Shown here: positions 37,901 to 45,345 of the stretch, piece by piece
How the letters are laid out: every line of letters starts with the position of its first letter
Numbering within the stretch: position 1 is the stretch's first letter
Assembly: GCA_965230415.1 (NCBI GenBank)
Contig: CBDDKZ010000005.1
Coordinates: 2,604,001 to 2,668,000, forward strand
Direction: 5' to 3'
Length of the DNA stretch: 64,000 nucleotides
Source: CBDDKZ01 sp965230415
Lineage (GTDB): Bacteria > Bacteroidota > Bacteroidia > Cytophagales > JAAEPT01
Notes under the pieces: model-generated
Databases searched by the model: none
What the model saw: the letters and a program-made list of their open reading frames with translations, nothing else
Told to the model about the DNA's origin: nothing
Translations under genes and position numbers: made by a program

Positions 37901-38779
37901 TGTAGTAATTTGAGTGAATGTTGCTCCGCCATCAGTAGAACGATACATGTCACGATCTACAGCATATACCACAGACGGGTCGCCAGGCTTAAAAGTAGCA
38001 TCTTCAAATGTACCACCAACTCGAGGTCTGGTGAAGCTTGTTCCACCGTTTAGTGATCTGAATATCCCCTGACTTGTAAATAACAACACGTTATTTTCAT
38101 CCTGAGGGTGTACAAGAATACGATTTAATTGCATTCTGAAATTTACAGAATGGTATGAAATGGTTTGCCAGGTATTTCCACCATCAGTTGATTTGTAGAA
38201 ATCTCCAAAGTCAGTACCACCTGCATATATTACAGAAGGGTTTGACTGAGCAACTGCCACATCGTTAAGTACCATTGAAGCAAACTCATCGCCAAGAGGT
38301 TCCCAGTTTTGGCCCTCATCGCTTGAACGCCATAGTCCCCCTCCTCTTGAGGTAATGAAGAACGTACCAGATTGGGCATCATAATCGATACCTTGTATAC
38401 GTCCGTTTCCATTTCCATTAGAGGTATTAAAAGGTCCTGTTTCACTTGATCGAGGTCCAAGTTCTGACCATACCGGGTTTTCTACAGCTACTTTTTGAGC
38501 TTTAGCTGATTTGCGAAATTTGGCCAGTTCCTTGTTGGTGCTTCCGAATTGAATTCGGTTTCCGTTTTCGTCGAAGTATGGACGATTATCGTATAACCAT
38601 CTGTTATACTGCTTCCACCCTCCATTCTTTGTCCCGTGCTCAGCAAAAAACTCGCCTGCAACACGTTCGATGTCATGAAGTGTGGCATTTTCATCCCACA
38701 AAATGTCAGGAAAAGTCTCCTGAGCCATAGTAACTAATGCTGCTGTATTCAGAAACATTAGAAGTAACAATTTTCTCAT
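31952..38779 (-). CDS. Giant multidomain secreted protein, T9SS type A cargo
   Basis: Secreted protein of 2275 residues. Order: signal peptide (1-20); Asp-box beta-propeller (about 85-730; RSSDEGQNW, KSTDGGNTW, RSTDGGATF, VSEDGGVTW and others); one MopE-type Cys/Asp motif (about 740-780); CBM6-like carbohydrate-binding module (about 783-936); a second MopE-type motif; an Ig-like domain (about 970-1068); five 95-residue PKD-like repeats (1070-1544); a second CBM6-like module (about 1546-1700); six MopE-type repeats (about 1700-2090, pattern IDNDCDGEIDE); a short beta domain; and a type A sorting domain (about 2200-2275, LLPNPAFDEITIE). The DxDxDG sites suggest calcium binding. The CBM pair suggests binding to polysaccharide, perhaps algal, but I see no glycoside hydrolase domain. 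Confidence 0.87.
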   Translation of the reverse strand: MRKLLLLMFLNTAALVTMAQETFPDILWDENATLHDIERVAGEFFAEHGTKNGGWKQYNRWLYDNRPYFDENGNRIQFGSTNKELAKFRKSAKAQKVAVENPVWSELGPRSSETGPFNTSNGNGNGRIQGIDYDAQSGTFFITSRGGGLWRSSDEGQNWEPLGDEFASMVLNDVAVAQSNPSVIYAGGTDFGDFYKSTDGGNTWQTISYHSVNFRMQLNRILVHPQDENNVLLFTSQGIFRSLNGGTSFTRPRVGGTFEDATFKPGDPSVVYAVDRDMYRSTDGGATFTQITTGAVNDGKVAVTAANPEVVYHFQSSSDYGLRAIYRSMDGGDTFEQRLAASPSNGTNYLGRGSFSSGGQSWVHHAVMVSETNIDDVMIGGIFLFRSTDGAASFTMDRTVNGNRTLHDDNVDIEIINGKVYLATDGGLYKKETFTSNWDDITGNLGIRQYYRMGGVESMPYFITAGSQDNGTWALEENNVTSWYKINGGDGMETFIDYEDPSIVYTTTQWGYIQKKTNFGKNFAPINRPVSGDFAWVSPFEMDPVDHNTIYVGLDQMYKSTDAGINWTPLTTFSGQELQHFDVAQNPNYIYLSTRNASYYSHDAGATWTEMTTIRGYAFFNVNAVDPLKVVAAYSNTVYVSEDGGVTWTNIDNNLPNVAVRCVLWANDSDNTLYVGTEVGLFTTDDNTSNWVKMDNGLPNTPIYEMEINYATSKLRAATYGRGMWEATINLQGIGDEDNDGYSAVVDCDDNNPDINPGATDIPGNGIDEDCDGQDASIIGGTPFNGTPQAIPGLVEAEFYDEGGAGVAYFDTDAGNNGNAIRNDDVDVEFGSSNGNVGWIFDGEWLNYTVVVASDGLYTVNASVASINSGTSFNLMLDGQELTGSIDVPNTGNWQTYQTVSVSDLNLTAGTHVLRFNATANGFNVDEFVFVLDRELIDNDNDGFFVEDDCDDNNPNINPDADEIINNDVDENCNGAAVQFDYTVNSNELCIGEELIIDVTSATTVSDIDAINFTLFGDGITTELLAYDGSPISRTYNVATSVSVLVDIRVDGNVIQVPQQIVNITTCDDNQPPVVAAGDFKQITLPTNSVTINDAVAFDNDGTIASLQWSQDAGPNTATISNGTTIEPTFSGLVEGLYDFRLTGTDDDGASSFGLVSVRVNPAENQPPVVAAGDFKQITLPTNSVTVNDAVAFDNDGTIASLQWTQDSGPNTATISNGTTIEPTFSGLVEGLYEFRLTGTDDDGASSFGTVSVRVNPAENQPPVVGAGDFKQITLPTNSVIINDATAFDNDGTIASLQWTQDSGPNTATITDGTTIEPTFSGLVEGLYEFRLTATDDDGATNFGTVSVRVNPAENQPPVVGAGDFKQITLPTDFLAIDDAVAFDNDGTIVSLQWTQDSGPSTATIGNATTIEPTISGLVAGLYEFRLTATDDDGATNFGTVSVRVNPAENQPPVVGAGDFKQITLPTDFLAIDDAVAFDNDGTIVSLQWTQDSGPNTATIGNATTIEPTISGLVAGLYEFRLTATDDDGATNFGTVSVRVHPAASNQTPFNGTAQVIPGTVEAEFYDEGGANEAYFDTDAGNNGNFLRSDDVDVEVGSSNGNVGWIFDGEWLEYTVDVQTTGSYSVAVSVASINSGTSFNLELDGNSLTGTINVPNTGNWQSYQTVTAEGLQMTAGTHILRFNALANGFNVDDYVFTLEAGPVDNDNDGFTADVDCDDNNPAINPGATEVCDGVDNDCDGQIDEGVLTLFYFDRDQDQFGSQTEDPIAACVSPEPAFLYETNNDDCDDTRDVDFPGAPENCDQRDNDCDGQVDEGIATSQFFADDDNDGFGDPSRPVQSCGFFVGISSNDEDCNDENSAVNPNAAEICDGIDNDCDGEIDEDGDLITWYRDQDNDTYGNPDITIESCTQPDGYVDRAGDCDDTRDNMNPDEQELCDQIDNNCNGVNNEGLLIMQYQDVDGDGFGTPDSSLSACAVISGFVLNDEDCDDNNGAVNPDATEICDEIDNDCDGEIDEGVQTQFFADSDRDGWGANNTWVWACSNPGNVPEAFVLISGDCNDSHSGINPGVDEIPGNGFDDNCDGEIDEEAGCEVEAANGEYTLSISENGNQLVVDWDGLAGMGNGFVFMDQWVDGNYRGSFAASVDFGQRIFGLDNIAQGSTVEFFFKYDRPGGQYIGARTDHSYTMGECAGVAKKAVTTEAVSFSLLPNPAFDEITIEAQGADILKATIIGNRGVVNSPVIGSGNTMKVDVSDLATGIYTVQIETISGIEFVRFVKQ
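32515..33670 (-). repeat. MopE-type Cys/Asp repeat array
   Basis: Six in-frame units (residues about 1700-2090 of the giant protein) share the pattern DCDDxxxxxNPxAxEICDGIDNDCDG, each followed by a DxDxDGFG-type loop. The units are diverged in DNA. Homologous repeats in other proteins bind metal ions; calcium is the usual guess for the Asp loops. Confidence 0.85.
34148..35572 (-). repeat. Five tandem 285-bp repeats (95-residue PKD-like units)
   Basis: Five in-frame units of exactly 285 bp encode residues 1070-1544 of the giant protein, each opening NQPPVV and ending RVNPAE or RVHPAA. Units 4 and 5 differ at only three residues, units 1 and 2 at five. This points to recent duplication and probable gain or loss of units by recombination. 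Confidence 0.95.
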
Positions 38780-38827
38780 AACTTTTAAGTGTATTTTTAA
38801 AAACTGAGCAAAGAAAGAACTTCATTT

Positions 38828-38939
38828 TCCTAACTAAAAAAGTATTATACAAACGACTACTTAGGCTGTATTAACGGGTGCTCAGACTGTACCAACGAAT
38901 ATTAGTTGTTTATCGGGTAAAAAATGGTGTTTGTCGGGT
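38828..38939 (-). promoter_or_regulatory. 21-bp-phased direct repeats upstream of the giant gene
   Basis: The 319-bp gap 38780-39098 holds evenly spaced boxes. Read on the minus strand, CGTTGGTA (38890-38897), CGTTAATA (38869-38876) and CGTTTGTA (38848-38855) are exactly 21 bp apart, with AGTTAGGA (38828-38835) 20 bp further on. Upstream, two copies of a second box (ACCCGAyA, at 38911-38918 and 38932-38939) keep the same 21-bp step. Direct repeats spaced by two helical turns are typical of LytTR-type regulators (AgrA, ComE), whose GTTnRK-like core these boxes resemble. The gap shows no clear TAnnTTTG element. Confidence 0.55.
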
Positions 38940-39074
38940 AAAAACCAGCGTTCATTGTATTGTGATAAAGTCCGATGAGTCTGTTTCGATTAAATAACAA
39001 GCATTTTATCAAATGCCAATACACGGAACTGGTTTGTAGGCTGTATAAAAAAGTATTATTTACGGTAGGTGGAA

Positions 39075-39104
39075 GAATAGTAATATTTAGGTGTATTACT
39101 ATTC
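39075..39104 (-). repeat. Inverted repeat overlapping the purM stop
   Basis: GAATAGTAATA (39075-39085) and its exact complement (39094-39104) form an 11-bp stem with an 8-nt loop, one arm lying in the last codons of purM. No T-run follows directly on the minus strand, so it is a weak terminator at best. Confidence 0.45.
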
Positions 39105-40271
39105 GTATTCCATTATTTCGTTGTCATGGATAATCGTCACTTTTTTTCCTGAAAATGCTTCCACCTGTCCAACAATTTGGGCATCAATACCAAACGATTT
39201 TGAAATGGCGATTATGGATTTTGCATGCGCTTCGCTTACATAAAGTTCCATACGCGATCCCATATTAAACACCTTAAACATTTCTTTAAGAGGTGTGTTG
39301 CTCTCTTGGCGTATCAACTCGAATAGTGGTGGGATAGGGAATAAATTATCTTTTATAACATGTACATCATTAATAAAATGCAGTGCTTTGGTTTGCGCAC
39401 CTCCACTACAATGAATGATGCCATGAATTTCACTACGATCAATATCCTGTAATATTTTTGCAATAACTGGAGCATAGGTGCGTGTAGGAGATAGTACCAA
39501 TTTGCCTGCTGTTAGCCCGGTAGCTTCATTTAAATCCGTCAATCCCTTGCTTCCCGAATAGACGAGTTCAGAAGGTATTGTATTATCATAACTCTCGGTA
39601 AAACGCTGCTTAAGGTCTTTGCCAAAAACGTCGTGCCTAGCAGAGGTGAGCCCATTACTGCCCATACCACCGTTATATTCTTCTTCATAAGTTGCCTGAC
39701 CATAAGAAGCCAATCCAACAATAACATCCCCTTCCTGTATGTTTCCATTGTCGATTACATCCGACCGGCGCATACGGGTTGTAACCGTGCTATCAACTAT
39801 TATCGTTCTAACGAGGTCACCCACATCTGCAGTTTCACCGCCTGTACTATAAATTTCAAGGCCATTCTCGCGAAGCATACTTAGTATTTCTTCGGTACCG
39901 TTGATAATTGCGGCAATGACTTCACCGGGAATCAGGTTTTTATTACGTCCTATTGTTGATGATAACAATATGGGGTGAGTGGTAGCACCTACGCATAAAA
40001 GGTCGTCTACATTCATGATTATGGCATCCTGAGCGATTCCTTTCCATACATTTAAATCTCCTGTTTCTTTCCAGTACATATAGGCAAGTGAAGATTTGGT
40101 GCCGGCACCATCTGCATGCATAATTGTACAAAAATTAGCATCTCCCGTTAACAAATCAGGAATAATTTTACAGAAGGCACGAGGGAAAAGTCCTTTATCT
40201 ATGTTTTTAATAGCGGCATGTACGTCTTCTTTGGAAGCAGAAACTCCGCGTTGCATGTAACGATCACTCAT
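39099..40271 (-). CDS. purM: Phosphoribosylformylglycinamidine cyclo-ligase (AIR synthase)
   Basis: Closes the imidazole ring in purine synthesis, converting FGAM to AIR with ATP. Family features: the N-terminal MSDRYMQRGVSASKEDV, the metal/ATP region HADGAGTKSSLAYMY (about residues 52-66), the MNVDDLLCVGA motif (about 90-100), the STGGETADV loop, and a C-terminal domain with HGIIHCSGGAQTKALHF. The 390 residues match the longer form that I recall from Bacteroidota. It lies 62 bp downstream of the GroES-like gene on the same strand. Confidence 0.9.
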   Translation of the reverse strand: MSDRYMQRGVSASKEDVHAAIKNIDKGLFPRAFCKIIPDLLTGDANFCTIMHADGAGTKSSLAYMYWKETGDLNVWKGIAQDAIIMNVDDLLCVGATTHPILLSSTIGRNKNLIPGEVIAAIINGTEEILSMLRENGLEIYSTGGETADVGDLVRTIIVDSTVTTRMRRSDVIDNGNIQEGDVIVGLASYGQATYEEEYNGGMGSNGLTSARHDVFGKDLKQRFTESYDNTIPSELVYSGSKGLTDLNEATGLTAGKLVLSPTRTYAPVIAKILQDIDRSEIHGIIHCSGGAQTKALHFINDVHVIKDNLFPIPPLFELIRQESNTPLKEMFKVFNMGSRMELYVSEAHAKSIIAISKSFGIDAQIVGQVEAFSGKKVTIIHDNEIMEYE

Positions 40272-40333
40272 GATGCAAAAATACAGAAGTTCGAATATTT
40301 ATATAACTTTAGCTCCGAAAATTCTGATAGGAA

Positions 40334-40714
40334 CTAATCCAGGCTCTCTTGATCGCGTACAAGCATTAATATGGCACTTTGAGGGACTATCACATATTTT
40401 TCACCTGCATATTCTATTTCATAAGCATTATTTTGAAGATAAATCGCCAAATCCCCTTCTTCAGCCTGTAAAGGCATGTACCTGATCTTGTCTTCACTGG
40501 GTTTCCAGTCATCGCCGTCATCTGGAGAAATTGGTAAAGGGTAGCCTGGGCCCACTTTCACAATATACCCACTTTGTACTTTTTCTTTTTGCTGAACACC
40601 CGGAGGTAAGTAAAGCCCTGATTCGGTTTTTTGGTTAAACGATTTAGGCTTAATAAGTACCCTGTCTCCGACTATTACAATGTCTTTGATTTTGTTTCCT
40701 TCTAAAATTTGCAT
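40334..40714 (-). CDS. GroES-like co-chaperone paralogue
   Basis: A 126-residue protein with a GroES fold: VGDRVLIKPKSFNQKTESGLYLPPG at the start (VIVGDRVLIK near 14-23), the VQSGYIVKVGPG strand, and the closing YVIVPQSAILMLV. Canonical GroES is about 95 residues and is encoded next to groEL. Here about 25 extra residues (PLPISPDDGDDWKPSEDK) replace the usual dome segment, and no groEL is near. The mobile loop region (FNQKTESGLYLPPG) is retained, so GroEL contact is possible. A specialised co-chaperone is the best reading. Confidence 0.82.
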   Translation of the reverse strand: MQILEGNKIKDIVIVGDRVLIKPKSFNQKTESGLYLPPGVQQKEKVQSGYIVKVGPGYPLPISPDDGDDWKPSEDKIRYMPLQAEEGDLAIYLQNNAYEIEYAGEKYVIVPQSAILMLVRDQESLD

Positions 40715-40736
40715 GTTATATTGAACTCAAGTCTTA

Positions 40737-40744
40737 CAAAATTA
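40737..40744 (-). promoter_or_regulatory. TAnnTTTG element for groES-like and purM
   Basis: TAATTTTG on the minus strand, 22 bp before the GroES-like start codon, fits the Bacteroidota -7 consensus and would serve the two-gene unit. Confidence 0.45.
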
Positions 40745-40951
40745 ATTTTTTTTTAAAACAGAGGTAGCACTTTTTACTTTATGCGCATATAATATATAGG
40801 AATAAAGAAAATTATAACTAATTTAGCTTGCTGAAATCTTTTAGTTTTAAACAAGTTACTTCCTTATCAGGTAGCTGCATATGATGATTTGTATACCATA
40901 TGTTGTGTATTACGATGTAAATCATAGCGAGCATTTCAAAAATATAGTACT

Positions 40952-43900
40952 ATGAGAAGATTACGAACTCTTCTGACTTTATTGTTTATAGGATCATCAT
41001 TAGCTGGTTTTTCGCAAGGTAATTTACCAGATTACCTGGTGTCGGCGGATCTGAGTTATGAAGCAAATGGAAATAAGACCTATACCTTTACGCTTACCGT
41101 TTATACAGAATGTGGATCAAATTTTGGTTTAGATGCTAATATTGGCTTGCCTCTGGACATCAAATCCGAAAAGCTGGGTGAAGAGTTTGAAGTCTCAGCT
41201 ACAAAAATTAACACTGGAGAAGAAATCAAAGTCTTATGCGACAAAGAACAATCGAATTGTTCAAATTCCTCCAATCCGAACAGAGGAATTAAAAAATTTA
41301 TTTTTGTAAGTGCACCCGTGAGCTTAGCAGCATTCGATGATACAGATGACTGGCTCGTTTCATTTGTGGCCAATTTCCGTTCATATGCTTTAAATACCAT
41401 TTCTGGTGATCAACAGACCTATTATGTAGAGGCACTAATAAACACACAAGACTTTCCGGACAATAATTCGCCGGTTTTTTTAGGAGGGTCAAAAGGTCCC
41501 ATAGTTCGTGTTTGCGTTGGAGAAGAATTTGTCTATAACCCACAGGCTTCGGATGCAGATGGAGATGAATTACGTTATTCTTTAATATCCCCTCAACAAA
41601 ATGCCTCTACGGCTATTAATTACCTCACTGGTTACAGTACACTAAAACCAGTCTCGATGTCAAGCAATTTAAGTGTCGGGTCTGACGGCGACATTGCTAT
41701 CCTGGCGACGCAGCCCGATGAGCTAGGGATTACTGATTTGGTAGTAGAAGAATATGAAGATGGCAAATTAAAAGGAAGAGTAGTCAGAGGTGTGCAGATT
41801 CATACATTTGATTGTGAAAATGAAGCCCCTCTTTTAGGGACTTTTAACCTTACCGGAGAAGAAGACACAACTATATGTGCCGGAACTGAAATTTTAGATT
41901 GGAAAGATGCTTCTGATCCGGAAAATGAAGGTACCATTTTTACCAATGTGGTCGTGACCAAAGAGGGCGTTCCTGTAAACAATGGTGTAGAGCGCTTTTT
42001 TATACAAGGTATTGTAGGAAATAATGGACGTTTGTTTATCCGTGGCACCCCAACAGCCGATCAGGCTGGGACATATGTGGTAAGCGTTACAGTAGAGGAT
42101 TTAGCGTGCCCTACGCCAAGAGATGCCACGTTTTCTTTTGAGCTTACTATTGTAGAACCTCCACAATTTGAATTGGGCGATAACGACACATTAAATTGTA
42201 CCGAGCACGGCAATGCATGGGGCCCGCAGATTACAGTAGCTAATCCACCTGCCACCTATTTATGGGAAGATACTTTGACGGGAGAAGTGCTTTCTACAAG
42301 CGAAACAGTTAATTTTGATGAAGAAGTTTATTTAAGGTTAACCGTCATAGACGCCTTGGGTTGTGTACATAAAGATAGTATTCATTTTTATGATCCCTTC
42401 GATATCAGGTATCACCAAAGAGATTATTGTGAAGGAGATACCACTATTCTTGTCGATTCTTCCAACTCTGCTAATGGTGGTATTGTAAATACGACATGGA
42501 TATTTACAAATCCTACAAACGAAACCCTGACAGGAACTCAGGTGGAATACAAATTTCCTACAACCCCTGGTAACTATCCTTTTCAATTGATTGTTGAGGA
42601 TGCTTCAGGATGTATAGACACGGTAAATAATATAATGACAATATGTGCTCCACCAACAAATTTAAATATTGGTTGGGTCGGTACAGATATTCAGGATCCC
42701 CTAAAACCCATAATTTGTACAAGCAGAAATGGTGATCCCGATGAAATACCACTAATGGTTGATAGTACGGCTTACGTTCCCGGTTGTGAGATCAGAGAAA
42801 GAGAATGGAATCTATTTCAACTTAACGCAAACGGAGATACTATTGCGGGGCCTAATTTGACGAGTTACTGTGTGGATGATCCTTTGAATTTCCCACTACA
42901 CGATGCTTGTGAACCAGGTAAATTAAGTGGGGAAGGGGACCCCCATCCATTTGAATTTCCTGTAGACAGTATTTGGTATGCGACTATGGAAGTTGTAAGC
43001 TGGGCAGGTTGTACAGCCGATACCATAGAAAGCCATATGGTTTTTGAAACCCCGGAGTTTACAACAGATATAGAAAATTTTGTGATCAACTGTAATGATC
43101 CTGACCAGGAAGTTGTTCTTAAATTGGATACGACATTGGGGATACCGACCTATACCTGGACATTGCGTCAACCACCTTCGTTAAGTGAGGATGTAATTGC
43201 AACGATAGATGATCCTTCTGTCATAGATTCTGCCGTATTAGTATTGAATCAAGTAGGCAATTATGAAATAATTTTGCGAGATGAGAACGATTGTAATTAC
43301 AGAAAAGAAATCATAATAGCTCACCCATTGGAAGTGACAGGAACTGCTAGTCAGGTATGTAATTTTGGAGATTCGGTTGAATTCAATGGCACTATCTTGC
43401 ATTTTGATGAAAATAATCCAAGAACAATTGTTTCCACCACCTGGAGTTTTGGAGACGGTAATAGCGCCGACTCTTTAAATCCCTTATATGCTTATGGAAG
43501 TCAAAATGAATACACAGCAGTTTTTACTGCGGTTGATTCAACAGGTTGCTCAAGTTCATTCTCTGTTCCGGTATTTTACACATTCCCTGTAGTGCGTATG
43601 GAAATAGACCCTGATCTCAATGATAAACCGGTATGTGTGGGTGAACCTGTAACACTAAAAACCTATTATTGGCCAAGTGGGTTTACGCATCACTTTGATA
43701 CAATCAATTGGCTTATAGATTATCAAACTCCCGGTTTTACCAATCGATCGGAATCCTATTATGACGATCCGGGTATTCCATTAAGCGTAACAGATGGGTA
43801 TACTATCAACGAAATATTTACCGAAGCCAATAGTGCAAACGGCGTTGTAGTTTATGCTTCCGGAACTTATTACGATAATCAATGTACATTTAATGATTCT

Positions 43901-45340
43901 TTGTCAATTGATATTATTTATCCGGAATTGGACATTGAGTCCTTTGTGATTAACAGATGTCAGAATGATAGCATGCGCTTGTGGTTCGAACGAACTATAA
44001 ACCCTGATATTGACATCGTTTCAGCCAACTGGACTATAACCAGACAAACAGATATAATTGCCGAAGTCGAAGATTTGAATCCGGTGCTATTTGTAAAACC
44101 GGAAACATTCCCTGTCGGAGGCGATTACCTATATAGCGTAGAGGTGGTCGATGAAAACGGATGCGAAACCGAGATCAGGAACAGACGTTTTACCGTATCT
44201 TTTTTGCCTCCTCCATTAATCAGGTATGAAGAGGATATTTGTCCAGGACAGGAAATGTTTATCGAGCTTTATTTTGAAGATAATGGTATAATACAGCCAT
44301 CACAGCTAGACGGTGTGAACTACTTAATCAATACGGAGAATGGGGATACAATTTTAGATCCTGTGAAAAACAATCCGTTCGATAATCCGGATCCAAATGC
44401 TCCTCTCAACATGGGAAGTTACATTTTTGCCACCGGAGGGGATCATCGTGTCTTCGCCTACGTTGGCGATGAGCGAGATGATTGCAGAGCAGTATTAGAT
44501 ACGATCATATCAACCAAGGATATTGGAGATCCTGATTTTATTACGGATACTGTATGCGCCGGACAAGAATCAAGACCAACTAATTTTGAGAACCTGACCA
44601 ATGGTTTGGTGGAAGATCCAATAATTAGCTGGCTCTGGGACTTTGGTGATGAAAACTCTTCCGATGAGTTTGAACCCAGCCATATTTATGAACAAGGCGG
44701 TGTGAAGACTGTTACGCTCACTGTTGAAAGTGAGTCAGGGTGTATGAGCTCAATTAAAAAGGATATTTTTGTTCAATACTCACCGCTTGCAGATTTCGAT
44801 GCTGATACAGCGAACTGGTTGATTGGGAATGATATTGACTTTAGAGATTTAGAAAAGTGGATTACCGTTGATGTTCCTCAGAATATTATTTATCATGAAT
44901 ACTTCTTTGGGGACGGTAATACCGAAACGGAAATTTATAGTCCGACGCACAGTTACAGTTTTGCAGCAGAAGACAGTGTCTATAAAGTACTGCGCATTAT
45001 GGAAAACGATGAGGGCTGTAGAGATACATTTCAGGTTTGTATTGATTTGAAAACCTACCTTGAATTACCAAATGCCTTTACACCGAACGGAGATGATAAT
45101 AATGATATTTTGTTGTTAATTAAGAAAAATGTCGACCTGGAATACCTAAAAGTATTTAACAGGTATGGTGAAATTGTTTATGAGACTTATGATGTAAGTG
45201 ATGACGATATTGCCGTGTTCTGGGATGGTAAACACCGGGGTGTGGATCAGGAAATAGGTTCTTATGTGGCTGTGGCCGTAGGAACCGATGCTTACGGTAG
45301 AAAACATAAACTAAAAAGAAATATTACGCTTTTAAGATAA
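40952..45340 (+). CDS. Large secreted protein with T9SS type B (gliding-type) C-terminal domain
   Basis: Secreted protein of 1462 residues, opening with a signal peptide (about 1-22, ending GFSQG) and a long beta-rich region containing many Cys residues. Several PKD-type modules carry the FGDGN/FGDEN motif: SFGDGNSADS near 832, DFGDENSSDEF near 1230, FFGDGNTETEI near 1318. The last 90 residues (from LPNAFTPNGDDNND, about 1371) are the gliding motility-associated C-terminal domain with VFNRYGEIVYE and KLKRNITLLR, a type B sorting signal. Proteins of this kind are exported by T9SS with the help of a PorP/SprF partner, and the porP gene begins 5 bp downstream. Its likely role is a surface adhesin. 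Confidence 0.87.
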   Translation: MRRLRTLLTLLFIGSSLAGFSQGNLPDYLVSADLSYEANGNKTYTFTLTVYTECGSNFGLDANIGLPLDIKSEKLGEEFEVSATKINTGEEIKVLCDKEQSNCSNSSNPNRGIKKFIFVSAPVSLAAFDDTDDWLVSFVANFRSYALNTISGDQQTYYVEALINTQDFPDNNSPVFLGGSKGPIVRVCVGEEFVYNPQASDADGDELRYSLISPQQNASTAINYLTGYSTLKPVSMSSNLSVGSDGDIAILATQPDELGITDLVVEEYEDGKLKGRVVRGVQIHTFDCENEAPLLGTFNLTGEEDTTICAGTEILDWKDASDPENEGTIFTNVVVTKEGVPVNNGVERFFIQGIVGNNGRLFIRGTPTADQAGTYVVSVTVEDLACPTPRDATFSFELTIVEPPQFELGDNDTLNCTEHGNAWGPQITVANPPATYLWEDTLTGEVLSTSETVNFDEEVYLRLTVIDALGCVHKDSIHFYDPFDIRYHQRDYCEGDTTILVDSSNSANGGIVNTTWIFTNPTNETLTGTQVEYKFPTTPGNYPFQLIVEDASGCIDTVNNIMTICAPPTNLNIGWVGTDIQDPLKPIICTSRNGDPDEIPLMVDSTAYVPGCEIREREWNLFQLNANGDTIAGPNLTSYCVDDPLNFPLHDACEPGKLSGEGDPHPFEFPVDSIWYATMEVVSWAGCTADTIESHMVFETPEFTTDIENFVINCNDPDQEVVLKLDTTLGIPTYTWTLRQPPSLSEDVIATIDDPSVIDSAVLVLNQVGNYEIILRDENDCNYRKEIIIAHPLEVTGTASQVCNFGDSVEFNGTILHFDENNPRTIVSTTWSFGDGNSADSLNPLYAYGSQNEYTAVFTAVDSTGCSSSFSVPVFYTFPVVRMEIDPDLNDKPVCVGEPVTLKTYYWPSGFTHHFDTINWLIDYQTPGFTNRSESYYDDPGIPLSVTDGYTINEIFTEANSANGVVVYASGTYYDNQCTFNDSLSIDIIYPELDIESFVINRCQNDSMRLWFERTINPDIDIVSANWTITRQTDIIAEVEDLNPVLFVKPETFPVGGDYLYSVEVVDENGCETEIRNRRFTVSFLPPPLIRYEEDICPGQEMFIELYFEDNGIIQPSQLDGVNYLINTENGDTILDPVKNNPFDNPDPNAPLNMGSYIFATGGDHRVFAYVGDERDDCRAVLDTIISTKDIGDPDFITDTVCAGQESRPTNFENLTNGLVEDPIISWLWDFGDENSSDEFEPSHIYEQGGVKTVTLTVESESGCMSSIKKDIFVQYSPLADFDADTANWLIGNDIDFRDLEKWITVDVPQNIIYHEYFFGDGNTETEIYSPTHSYSFAAEDSVYKVLRIMENDEGCRDTFQVCIDLKTYLELPNAFTPNGDDNNDILLLIKKNVDLEYLKVFNRYGEIVYETYDVSDDDIAVFWDGKHRGVDQEIGSYVAVAVGTDAYGRKHKLKRNITLLR

Positions 45341-45345
45341 GTTAG

